Source: Massilibacteroides vaginae
GTDB lineage: Bacteria; Bacteroidota; Bacteroidia; Bacteroidales; Tannerellaceae
Assembly: GCF_900178525.1 (NCBI RefSeq)
Contig: NZ_FXDJ01000009.1
Span: 124,001-188,000 of the forward strand
Reading direction: 5' to 3'
DNA: 64,000 nucleotides
The notes under the pieces were generated by a model, which was not told the origin of the DNA, did not search any database, and was given only the letters and a program-made list of their open reading frames with translations. Shown piece by piece: positions 35,590 to 43,962 of the stretch. Made by a program: the position numbers and the translations under genes. Numbering within the stretch: the stretch's first letter is position 1; the number at the start of each line of letters is the position of its first letter.

Positions 35590-38505
35590 TTATCTACCCA
35601 TTGCGGCTTCACGCTTATGGAATAGATCAGCAGATCGTTGCACAGCCCAGGCCATTATATTACAAAATGCTTGAGAGTTATATACCGGTATACCCGTTCC
35701 GTTATAGTTTGGTTTTGCCACCGGCATAAGCGTAGTAGGGTTCCACCAGAATGGACATGGTACTATTGCTGTACTGTTATTGTTAGTGGAAATAAAACCT
35801 CCGTCTCCAAAGAAAACAAAGCTCACCAAATTGCTTGAATTTTGATCTGTTTCATATTTAAAGCCTGAAGCATACTCTTTAGAGTTATTTATATGCGCAG
35901 AAGAAAAGTCCGCTACATAGGAATAGATCGATATATCATCTGATATTTCATTAGAACCACTCTTTCTTGGAAATGCGCTCGTATTTATTGCAGTTGCCCA
36001 ACTGGCATCTTCGCCCCAATGTTTATCTCTAATATCGCCAAACGGTCCGTTTAAGATAGGATCATTTTGAAGCTTATACATAAATTCATTCCATTCGGTA
36101 TCAGTTCCTGTTTTATAAATAGCATTACCTGCAAATGGAATCACAGCATTGGTACCAGCTCTACCTAAATGAATATTGGCCGTCGGGAATAATCCTTTAA
36201 AAATTCTTTGTGGACCTGCAATACCATCTCCCTGACTACCTCCGGAAGGATCACCTCCTTCATTAAACATCACAATGACTCCACCATTTTTCATATATGT
36301 CAACAATGTCTGAACTTCAGAAGTACTCATATTATATAGTCCATCATGACCCACATATAGAATATCGGCCAAATATTTTCTGGTAACTCCGTCTTCTGTT
36401 ACTTCCATCCCATCACGCAACCACTTATAAGAGTCTGCAGATAGAGGTTTTAAATATTGCAATCCGCCTCCATTTCGCCCCTGAATAATATCAAGACTTT
36501 CTATCTTCACAAGACTATTTTCGTTAGAACCAAAATTATTTTGTGATTTTAAAATGCTGTAGGCTCCACCACTTGGAATACTAATATCATATCTATAAGT
36601 TGCATTGTCATTTGCAATACTCAATACCCTCATTTTTGAAATTACCGGATAAATGGTTGCTTCGCAATGTGATCCTGAACCACTGTTTGAAACGATATTC
36701 ACAGTAAACGGAGCTGTTCTTGCATCAATAGGTGTTTCCAGTTTTCCTGTTCCTGTTAATTGTACCGTTTGAGTCATCGCGGTAACATTACCAGACGCTT
36801 GGAATTTAATACCATATATTTCCTCTGTATGTATTTCGTATGCCGAACCGATTATGCTCGGATCTTCAGCAATAAACGTCAACTGTATCTTGTGCGTATT
36901 TGGAGACAAATTATAACCCGGTCTATATGTTCCGAGCACTTTTACGGATGAACAATCAAGATTATATTTGAGATTCATATTCTCCTGATTTACGACCACC
37001 TTTATCAGGAACGATCCAACCCGAACTCGTAGCACATCAGATAGTGTTGCTTTGGATTCATTGTTGGTGAGTGCTTTAATGCGGATAATTCCTTTAGCCC
37101 CCCCGGCAATCGTCTCAGCCTCGAACAATGAAGATACAGAAGGATCTAACGGATTTGCCGGATTTTCCCACTCAAAAGTAATTTTATCCGTGTTGGTAAT
37201 CGGGTAATTGGTCTGGTATTTAATGTCGAATCTATTTGCCGGCATTTCTGCTGTTCTTTTCGCATTCAACGTAATTTCTCTGTTATCCAAACCAAAATAG
37301 TGTTTCCCTTGGATATGCATTTCATGTATTGTTTCATCCCAAACGATCAGTTCATAATCAATGGTTCCTGATGAAACCGACCTTAACGCATCTTCCGGAG
37401 TTTCAAACCCTACACCGCTCACATTTTTTATATTGAATATATAACGATGATTACGTAAGATAGGCATATACACGCGTGTGTCGCGATCAGTATCCTCAGC
37501 AAAATCTAATCTGTAGTAAGATCTAACACCATCATAATAACCACCTACTACGATACAATGCATATTATCGTTTGATGGTGTACCAGGCAAGTTTGCTTCA
37601 GGTATATAAATTTCCCGAACATAGCTATTCGTTTGTGTGAAAGGTCCAAAACTCACCGGTGCATTATCGGCTCTACGTGTAGCATCTCCCGGAACAGAAG
37701 GCTCATATCCAATCTCACCCGGTTTAGGACTTGCTGATAGCGGCGCTAAATAGCCCTTATTGAAAGTACGGTATACTTTCACATCGGAAATTTTAAAACC
37801 GGCAATTCCTTCAGCTTCTTCGGTTATGCTGCCGCCTGTTGTTTTAAATGCTAAACCTACATCAACACGCGCTAATGCACGGTAAAGTATAAGTTCCGGA
37901 GCGATCATGTTTTGTTCGGAAACTTTTACTCCTTTTATTTCTCCCCACATAGGTAAAGATGTTGAGTTTCCTGTCGAAGCATTCCATTTGCCGTTTGAGG
38001 CGGGCATTAAATATTGCAGGTTTTTCACAACCTCTTCTTTTCTTGATACTCCTTCAGTAAGGGTAACACCCGCCAGATCGTGGTTAGCAATCACTATCAT
38101 AGAGACTTTTTTCGTCTCCGGTGTATCCGTTTTCACCATTTTAATCGTAACGGTTGCTTTGCTGGGATCAGAAGGATCTATCTGAAGTGAACCATCTACA
38201 ACCGGTGCTTTATAATAATACGTTGTGTCTGTAGCTTCTTCACTAAACACCAAAACTTGTAACTGATCAGTCTTTATTGTATTTTCAGCCTTATCGTCCA
38301 TGGCTCTTGTACCCGTCCTTTTATCAATAATATCGGGCATTTGATAGTCCGGCAAACTGAGCTGGAGTTTCATAAATCCTTCTGATGGAACCGATTTAAT
38401 TTCTTGCGAAAGGTCGTCATTCGCACATGAGAACAATCCCCCAAACGCAACTACGAGAGCAATCAGTAGTAAATAATATGCTTTATTTTTTATCATAGTA
38501 CGCAA
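35590..38505 (-). CDS. Large fimbrial accessory lipoprotein (DUF4906-type), paralogue 1
   Basis: Protein of 971 residues, nearly the same length as the gene after it and built alike. The lipobox is GGLFSC (about residue 27). The maturation-like GTRAMDD motif is at about residue 65, followed by LQVLVFSEE and YRALARVDVGLAF. The C-terminal alpha/beta domain has DILYVGHDGLYNMS, LLTYMKNGGVIVMFNEGGD and a final NIMAWAVQRSADLF. I see no von Willebrand MIDAS motif. Two unequal tip subunits, or alternative adhesins, are possible; the choice is inference. It begins 8 bp after the Mfa2-like gene. Confidence 0.75.
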   Translation of the reverse strand: MRTMIKNKAYYLLLIALVVAFGGLFSCANDDLSQEIKSVPSEGFMKLQLSLPDYQMPDIIDKRTGTRAMDDKAENTIKTDQLQVLVFSEEATDTTYYYKAPVVDGSLQIDPSDPSKATVTIKMVKTDTPETKKVSMIVIANHDLAGVTLTEGVSRKEEVVKNLQYLMPASNGKWNASTGNSTSLPMWGEIKGVKVSEQNMIAPELILYRALARVDVGLAFKTTGGSITEEAEGIAGFKISDVKVYRTFNKGYLAPLSASPKPGEIGYEPSVPGDATRRADNAPVSFGPFTQTNSYVREIYIPEANLPGTPSNDNMHCIVVGGYYDGVRSYYRLDFAEDTDRDTRVYMPILRNHRYIFNIKNVSGVGFETPEDALRSVSSGTIDYELIVWDETIHEMHIQGKHYFGLDNREITLNAKRTAEMPANRFDIKYQTNYPITNTDKITFEWENPANPLDPSVSSLFEAETIAGGAKGIIRIKALTNNESKATLSDVLRVRVGSFLIKVVVNQENMNLKYNLDCSSVKVLGTYRPGYNLSPNTHKIQLTFIAEDPSIIGSAYEIHTEEIYGIKFQASGNVTAMTQTVQLTGTGKLETPIDARTAPFTVNIVSNSGSGSHCEATIYPVISKMRVLSIANDNATYRYDISIPSGGAYSILKSQNNFGSNENSLVKIESLDIIQGRNGGGLQYLKPLSADSYKWLRDGMEVTEDGVTRKYLADILYVGHDGLYNMSTSEVQTLLTYMKNGGVIVMFNEGGDPSGGSQGDGIAGPQRIFKGLFPTANIHLGRAGTNAVIPFAGNAIYKTGTDTEWNEFMYKLQNDPILNGPFGDIRDKHWGEDASWATAINTSAFPRKSGSNEISDDISIYSYVADFSSAHINNSKEYASGFKYETDQNSSNLVSFVFFGDGGFISTNNNSTAIVPCPFWWNPTTLMPVAKPNYNGTGIPVYNSQAFCNIMAWAVQRSADLFHKREAAMGR

Positions 38506-38513
38506 TGTGTTTC

Positions 38514-39542
38514 TTAAAATTCAACTTGGATATTATTAATTACCCAACCATTTATAATTAGAGTAGAGTCTAACCAAGTCTTGGTATCCGTATAAAGAGT
38601 GATGATTAATAAATCTTCTCTGTCAATATACTCTTGGAATGTCCAGTTTGGATCAGCCTGACTGTCAACTTCAAACAAAGCTCGAAGCAAAGCAAAAAAG
38701 TTAGCATCCATAATCACACCACCTGTTGATTGTTTCTTGATAACGAGTCGCATTTTATGTGAGCTATCTATCTGCGAAAGACTAAATTCATTTACAACCG
38801 TACGTTGCAGGTTATCACCGGACTGAAGCTGGTTTTGGGTATTTTCTTCGGTTCCCATTCCTGCCCAATAAGGCAAGTAATTAAGAAATCCGTCCGGAAC
38901 AACCGTGTAGTCATATTTCACAATACCGCTTCCTTCTTCATCCGAGATCGCCAATGAATAGGTAGATTGGTTTACTTCCTCAACTCCACGATCAACTAGA
39001 ATAACTCGAACGGTATTTGTAATTTTTTTGGTTTGAATAGTTACCGACGAATTGGTAACATAATCTATATGTATTGTATTGTGATATCCAACTAATAAAT
39101 TGTTTAATTGTCCATCAAATGTGGATTGTGCCCGTTTAAGGGTTGCAGTTAAATCATCCAATCTGGACTGACCGGCCTTTAGTGTAGGGAATTTAAAATT
39201 GGCCTTATCTCCCTCTATTTTGTTATTTTGCGCAAAAACGACAAACTGATATTTCCCGTTATAAAGAGGAATAGTCATTGCAAAATCATTTTTGGATACA
39301 TGATCTCCACGCTCGGTGAATGCCTGTATAAAAGTGTCGTTTTCGTCAAAAACATAAAGTGAGACCTGATCAACCTGCTCGCCAAACCGATTTGCGGAGG
39401 TCATATTGTAGCTGTAATCAAAATGAATTTGGATCCGGCAATCTTCATCCAGATCATCCTTGATGCAGGTCGTAAATAAAAACAAAGCCGAAAACAGCAA
39501 AAGACTTGTCTTTATTCGTTTATAAGCATTTTGTATAGCCAT
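38514..39542 (-). CDS. FimB/Mfa2-family fimbrial anchor subunit
   Basis: Lipoprotein of 342 residues (LFLFTTC lipobox, about residue 26). The N-terminal half has the family pattern CRIQIHFDYSYNMTSANRF, VSLYVFDENDTF and YQFVVFAQN. In Porphyromonas gingivalis, Mfa2 and FimB anchor the fibre to the outer membrane and stop polymerisation, which limits fibre length. The C-terminus (INGWVINNIQVEF) resembles the donor-strand-like end of the major subunit upstream. It follows the major subunit gene by 119 bp containing a hairpin. Confidence 0.85.
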   Translation of the reverse strand: MAIQNAYKRIKTSLLLFSALFLFTTCIKDDLDEDCRIQIHFDYSYNMTSANRFGEQVDQVSLYVFDENDTFIQAFTERGDHVSKNDFAMTIPLYNGKYQFVVFAQNNKIEGDKANFKFPTLKAGQSRLDDLTATLKRAQSTFDGQLNNLLVGYHNTIHIDYVTNSSVTIQTKKITNTVRVILVDRGVEEVNQSTYSLAISDEEGSGIVKYDYTVVPDGFLNYLPYWAGMGTEENTQNQLQSGDNLQRTVVNEFSLSQIDSSHKMRLVIKKQSTGGVIMDANFFALLRALFEVDSQADPNWTFQEYIDREDLLIITLYTDTKTWLDSTLIINGWVINNIQVEF

Positions 39543-39604
39543 GTAGCAGGTTATTTTTATGAATAGTAAATTACTCTATACGTTAATTTCAAGGAAAAAT
39601 AGAG

Positions 39605-39633
39605 GTATTACCGCCGTCAAACGGCGGCAATAC
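39605..39633 (-). other. Strong hairpin between major and anchor fimbrial genes
   Basis: GTATTACCGCCG (39605-39616) and CGGCGGCAATAC (39622-39633) form a 12-bp stem with one mismatch and a 5-nt loop. It is the only GC-rich stretch in this AT-rich gap. On the minus strand it is followed by CTCTATTTTTCC. It may stop part of the transcripts or protect the major subunit mRNA end. Confidence 0.75.
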
Positions 39634-39661
39634 ACTCAATAATTATAGTAAAACAAATGTT

Positions 39662-41029
39662 TTAGAATTCGATATCAATTTGGTTCAATACCCAGTCGTT
39701 GATAGATACTGCAACTTCGATTTTAGCATCTTCAGGATCAACAGGATCGATTGGTTTTTTGCTATCATCCGGAACATCATCACCCAATCTTTTGATTGCT
39801 GTAATATTCAGGTTGTAGATAGAGTTACGGAACACGCCATAATAATCAGATGTACCTAATTTGTAGTTACTGTTATTATCTTTAATGAAATAAGTATAAT
39901 ACATTACACCATTTTCATAAACGCTAATGCCCATGTTTCTTAATTCTGCTAATGTCTTTCCGGTAAGATTACCTAATGACGCAGGTAAAGCATCAAGAGT
40001 TGCATACGCAACACCATTATACGCATAGAATGTAGCTGTAACGTCAGCACCTCCCTTTTGAGCAACTACACGGTAGATAACAGCAGTAGTTTGTCCCTGA
40101 TGTTTAGCAGTTACACCCTTACCGTTAATTAAAATTGTAGGACGGTTTTCAGATACGTATACAGAATCAACATACTGACTCTCGCTTGTTAAGTCTTCAA
40201 TACCAACACCGGTAGACGCATCAACCTTTTTGTAAGTTGTTGACGGAAGAAGATAAGAATCGTATGACTGAACAGGTGTTAACAAAACGTTGTTTGCAAG
40301 AACAGACTCTTCAGTATTTTTAAGACCCCAAGTTTGGATAATGTTCATTTTTGGGTTTATGTTCATCGGAACGAATCCAACCACTCTAACACCATCCATA
40401 ATTACTTTCACATCCGGATTTTGTAATTGTCCTGACAAAGTAGGTACTCCTGATTTGTTACGAACTTTCGCTGCTAAACGGTCTACATTGATTTCAACCT
40501 TAAGGTCGTTACCTGCTTTTAATGATATAGATTTACCTGCATCTAAAATGCTTTTAGAAGCATCACTTTGCACATTCGTCATGAAGAAAGATCCGCTCTT
40601 AAATCCATTTGTGATTTCATTTGCTGATGCAGCAGCTACAACATCATTGATATTACCGTTAATCGCTAAATTTGAAGCGTCGTTCACCAAGGCATAAACT
40701 AAATAATCACCAGTAGTAACTGCAAATTTCCTTGTTGTAGTACTGTTTTCAAGCCCGGGTTTTTCTACTTGCTGAATAACTCCGGCAGCATTAGTCAACA
40801 CAACTGTTACATCAGAGATTCCGTTTTCTGTTGTAGTTCCGACTTCCACGTCAGCAGCATTGCCCGGAGCAGTTTTAGTAGACGGGTTCATAGAACCGCT
40901 TTTAATCGTTAGTGATAAATAACCATCCAGCGGGCTACCACCTTCAGTTCCTTCAATTACATCATCATTACTACAGGATCCCATTCCAAGGACAAATAAT
41001 CCTGCTAATAGAAAATTTTTAATCTTCAT
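39662..41029 (-). CDS. Mfa1-type major fimbrial subunit
   Basis: Lipoprotein precursor of 455 residues (LFVLGMGSC lipobox, about residue 19). The N-terminal fimbrillin domain has DGYLSLTIKSG, VTVVLTNAAGVIQQVEKP and YLVYALVNDASNLA; a larger C-terminal domain ends in VSINDWVLNQIDIEF. The end resembles the strand that completes a neighbouring subunit in Bacteroidales fimbriae. Polymerised copies would form the fibre. The leader upstream carries five near-identical motifs (see 41050-41198). No separate -7 box is seen, so it may be read from the OmpA/DUF3575 gene promoter. Confidence 0.85.
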   Translation of the reverse strand: MKIKNFLLAGLFVLGMGSCSNDDVIEGTEGGSPLDGYLSLTIKSGSMNPSTKTAPGNAADVEVGTTTENGISDVTVVLTNAAGVIQQVEKPGLENSTTTRKFAVTTGDYLVYALVNDASNLAINGNINDVVAAASANEITNGFKSGSFFMTNVQSDASKSILDAGKSISLKAGNDLKVEINVDRLAAKVRNKSGVPTLSGQLQNPDVKVIMDGVRVVGFVPMNINPKMNIIQTWGLKNTEESVLANNVLLTPVQSYDSYLLPSTTYKKVDASTGVGIEDLTSESQYVDSVYVSENRPTILINGKGVTAKHQGQTTAVIYRVVAQKGGADVTATFYAYNGVAYATLDALPASLGNLTGKTLAELRNMGISVYENGVMYYTYFIKDNNSNYKLGTSDYYGVFRNSIYNLNITAIKRLGDDVPDDSKKPIDPVDPEDAKIEVAVSINDWVLNQIDIEF

Positions 41030-41049
41030 AAATTTAAAACTTATAATTT

Positions 41050-41198
41050 AACAATAGAAAATGTTTACTTAAAAAAAAAATAACAATAGAAAACAACAAC
41101 TAAAAAATCTCAACAATAGAAATAATTACAACTAAAAAATATTATAAATAACAATAGAGAATGATGTGATAAACAACACTTTTTCAAAATAGAGAATA
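41050..41198 (-). repeat. Iterated leader motif TTCTCTATTGTT upstream of the major fimbrillin gene
   Basis: Plus-strand AACAATAGARA starts at 41050, 41082, 41112 and 41150, with a variant AAAATAGAGAA at 41187. Spacing is 32, 30, 38 and 37 bp. On the transcribed strand these read TTTCTATTGTT. The region is otherwise poly-A/T, and a hairpin palindrome TCGGTCA-A-TGACCGA lies next to it at 41216-41230, after the OmpA gene. Confidence 0.8.
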
Positions 41199-41235
41199 AT
41201 TACAATAATCAAGAATCGGTCAATGACCGAAGCGA

Positions 41236-42840
41236 TCAGTTACGTTTACCGATCTCTTCAATATTATGATTTACATTGGTATCATTACCCATTTGTGCGG
41301 CACGATTAAAGTCATCCGCTGCTTTTTCCCATTCGCCTTCCAGCGCGTTAAGCATTCCACGGTTGTTATAATAAGTAACCGTTGCTTGCTTCACCTTAGC
41401 CAGATAGTTTCTTGCTGAGATGAGGTCTTTACGATTCAGCGCATTAGCTGCCGCGTTCAGATTAGCCTCGTCGTTATCGGGAAAGAGACGTGCTGCTGTT
41501 TCAAACAGTTCGTTAAACTCAGAACTACCTGGTTCGTACGTTTTTGAAATCAGGAACATTTCGTTCAATGATAAACTTGATGGTTTTGTTTTAAATACTT
41601 CCTTACCCTTTTCAACTGTAAAAGGAAGCACAGTATAATGTAGTGTATAGTCTGAACGACGAAGTTGAGGGAATATGTCTGTTTTTATCCGGTTGTAAAC
41701 ACCACCCAACGCGGCTAATTGTCGTTCTTTCTGATCTTCCGAACTTGAGTTCCGAATAATAGTCAAAATCCGGTCTTTAGCCTCGTCGCTTGAGGTTTCA
41801 ATTATCTTTTCGAATGTAATCCAGTCTTCACCTTCACCGCGAACAGAGAATTGAACTCCGGCAAAATCATATTTCTTACGGATATGGTCCTGCAAAGCAT
41901 AAGCACGTTTCTCAGACAATCGCTTGTTCATTTCCGCTCCTCCATCAGGCGAGGCATAACCGATAATCTCCACCTGTGTGATTGTGGCATTATCATCAGC
42001 TTTCAGCTCGTCGATCAATGTATAGATACGTTGTAATTCGTTAGCGTTATTCTTGAAATTTTGTTCCACAACAGACTTACCTACATGGAAATCCAGATAA
42101 GCTTTACCCGCTTCACTTCTCAGTTTCACCGTTTCCACCTCAGGCACTACAAAAGCGGCCACTAACTTAGGTTCGTAAGGAGGCAACACCTCAGGTATCG
42201 GCTCAACAGGCACATAAACCGGCGCAATTTGTTTTTTCTTTCCACCGAATGTATAGATCAATGAAAGACCAGCCTTCGTAGGACCTACATAATGACAGTT
42301 TCTGCTGCCTAATTCAGGTGCACATTTTACACAAGGGTATTTCTTTTGATCAAGATAAGCGTACCCTACTCCCAGCGTAGCTTCCATTCCCCACTTGTGA
42401 GAAAAATTCCAGCGATAACCATAACTTACTCCGGCACCTATTAAAGAACCTTCGTAGCGGTGATCTCGCATATTTTTGGAAAATGGTCCGCTTGGTAATG
42501 CTCCTACATTATAGATACCATAATGTGCGTGAGCACCAAAGAAATGCCCCTTAAACGTCTCATTTGTCCACCAGCGTAGTTCCGGCTGAACCAGAAAATG
42601 TTTCCACTTCCGGTTATTTGAGAATGTAAAGGGGTTGTAATTGAACGGAAGTTCAAGACTCAAACGATCGTTTAATCGGAATTCAGCTCCCAAATTAAAC
42701 GTAGTCGTAGCATCATAAAGCAAGTTCGTCTTCAAATTGAAGAGCGGAGTTGCCTCTTGCATAATTGAATCCGATTGAGCCTGTGCCTTACTCAACAAAG
42801 GCAACAAGACTACTGACAAAAACAAAATTGTTCTTTTCAT
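41236..42840 (-). CDS. OmpA-family protein with DUF3575-type barrel and TPR tail, fimbrial locus
   Basis: Protein of 534 residues. A signal peptide (TILFLSVVLLPLLSKAQA) precedes an outer-membrane barrel of DUF3575 type (FNLKTNLLYDATTTFNLGAE, about 33-210). A linker rich in Pro follows. The OmpA peptidoglycan-binding domain is about residues 245-350 (VEIIGYASPDGGAEMNKRLSEKR). The C-terminal 130 residues have two TPR-like helices (FPDNDEANLNAAANALNRKD). Such proteins accompany Mfa/Fim fimbriae and may help anchor or export them. I chose the ATG at 42840, which starts the signal peptide; an upstream in-frame ATG is at 42849. It heads the fimbrial gene run. Confidence 0.78.
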   Translation of the reverse strand: MKRTILFLSVVLLPLLSKAQAQSDSIMQEATPLFNLKTNLLYDATTTFNLGAEFRLNDRLSLELPFNYNPFTFSNNRKWKHFLVQPELRWWTNETFKGHFFGAHAHYGIYNVGALPSGPFSKNMRDHRYEGSLIGAGVSYGYRWNFSHKWGMEATLGVGYAYLDQKKYPCVKCAPELGSRNCHYVGPTKAGLSLIYTFGGKKKQIAPVYVPVEPIPEVLPPYEPKLVAAFVVPEVETVKLRSEAGKAYLDFHVGKSVVEQNFKNNANELQRIYTLIDELKADDNATITQVEIIGYASPDGGAEMNKRLSEKRAYALQDHIRKKYDFAGVQFSVRGEGEDWITFEKIIETSSDEAKDRILTIIRNSSSEDQKERQLAALGGVYNRIKTDIFPQLRRSDYTLHYTVLPFTVEKGKEVFKTKPSSLSLNEMFLISKTYEPGSSEFNELFETAARLFPDNDEANLNAAANALNRKDLISARNYLAKVKQATVTYYNNRGMLNALEGEWEKAADDFNRAAQMGNDTNVNHNIEEIGKRN

Positions 42841-42849
42841 ACAAATCAT

Positions 42850-43200
42850 AATTATTCTTTTGGAAGAAAGTAGTTATGTATAACTATTAATATTTAGTCA
42901 ATATCTATTAATTCCGTGTCAACTACATAATTATATAAGAGACTTAACCACCCTTCTTAATTATATAAATTAAACACAGTGAACATTAAATTATAATAAC
43001 GACAGTACAACAACAGTACAGCAATGTAAAACCATCTCCTTATATAGCAGGAGTTCATATTTACATTTGAAATTTTACTTTAGAAGGAGAGACGTTTACG
43101 GTTAATTTCGCTTCTCTTCATAGTAACGGTCAAACAACAATAATTCAACAACACATTTTTATAATTTTATTTTTCGTTCATAAAACTATTGCAAAGATAT
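42850..43200 (-). promoter_or_regulatory. Promoter and long leader of the fimbrial locus
   Basis: The minus-strand TATCTTTG (43199-43192) is a perfect -7 box, about 350 bp before the start codon. No other box lies closer. The leader contains a small hairpin CTCCT-tatatagc-AGGAG (43036-43053) and a direct repeat ACAGTAC (42992-43021), but no known riboswitch pattern that I recognise. Confidence 0.5.
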
Positions 43201-43617
43201 CCCTTTAAAAGAATAATTAGTATAAATATCAGCGATTATTTCAATTATATATTTGATATATTCGTAACACCCTACTCAAATAAATACCTATAAACGGATT
43301 TTACGGACACTTTACAATATTAATGTTCGTTTTTCGTGTCTGCTATAATTTTATGTTTCTTTTTTTTTGTGTTTTTCGATAAATGCAAACCCGGATAAAA
43401 TATTACTGCGCCTAATGATATACAATGCTTGTAAGGCATGTACTCCATCAACCGAACGAATCAGCTTTTTCACACTTAATAGCGCAGGAGCAAAATCAGG
43501 CAGAAAAAATATCATCTGATATTCTAATATGGGCTAATTAGCAGGGTAAAGAGTTGCGGCCTTTTTTTCGATTTCAGACAGGGTATTTTCGGGGTTGTTT
43601 TCCCGTCCTGGGTATAG
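43201..43617. other. Gene-free stretch upstream of the fimbrial promoter
   Basis: No credible coding frame, repeat or terminator is seen in these 417 bases. The sequence is AT-rich with one T-rich run near 43365 and a GGCCTTTTTTTCG stretch near 43558. Together with 43618-43962 it forms the largest intergenic gap in the window. Confidence 0.5.
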
Positions 43618-43649
43618 TGTAATTCCGATTTTGCAGTGCCGGAATTACA
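43618..43649. repeat. Perfect 10-bp hairpin TGTAATTCCG / CGGAATTACA
   Basis: The arms are at 43618-43627 and 43640-43649 with a 12-nt loop. No T-run follows on either strand, so it is not a simple terminator. It lies about 40 bp beyond copy 5 of the phased repeat, at the place where copies 2 and 4 carry TTGAATTGTTAATTT. Confidence 0.65.
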
Positions 43650-43688
43650 GATTATTTGTGGTGTTTACAACAGGCAATTTTCTATATT

Positions 43689-43838
43689 ACTATATGTCTG
43701 AAAATATATCCTTTATTTTTTAAAAAATAACCTTTATGTTTAGAAAAATAACCTTTATGTTTTCAGGTCTTCTAATTTGTTGATTGTCAGCCGTATAAAA
43801 ATCGCCTTCAAAAGCGGTAAATCGAGCGCTGTTTTTAA
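43689..43838 (-). repeat. 21-bp phased intergenic repeat, copy 5
   Basis: On the minus strand ATAAAGG units start at 43758, 43737 and 43716, and ATATAGT at 43695, all 21 bp apart. The upstream arm has TTAAAAACAG starting 80 bp before the first unit (79 in copies 2 and 4) and GGCGATTTTTATA 48 bp before it (50 in copy 2). The downstream arm differs from copies 2 and 4. It lies 125 bp after the HTCS gene, on the same strand. Confidence 0.88.
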
Positions 43839-43962
43839 TTAAAATAAAAAAAAATCGAGCTACGCCCCGACCGGAAAACTCGTTTAATCCGGCAACAAGG
43901 CGCATGTGTAGAGCAGACCAATATTGGCCCGAAAGCGTCAAGGAAGAACAAGAAAAAGCCGC

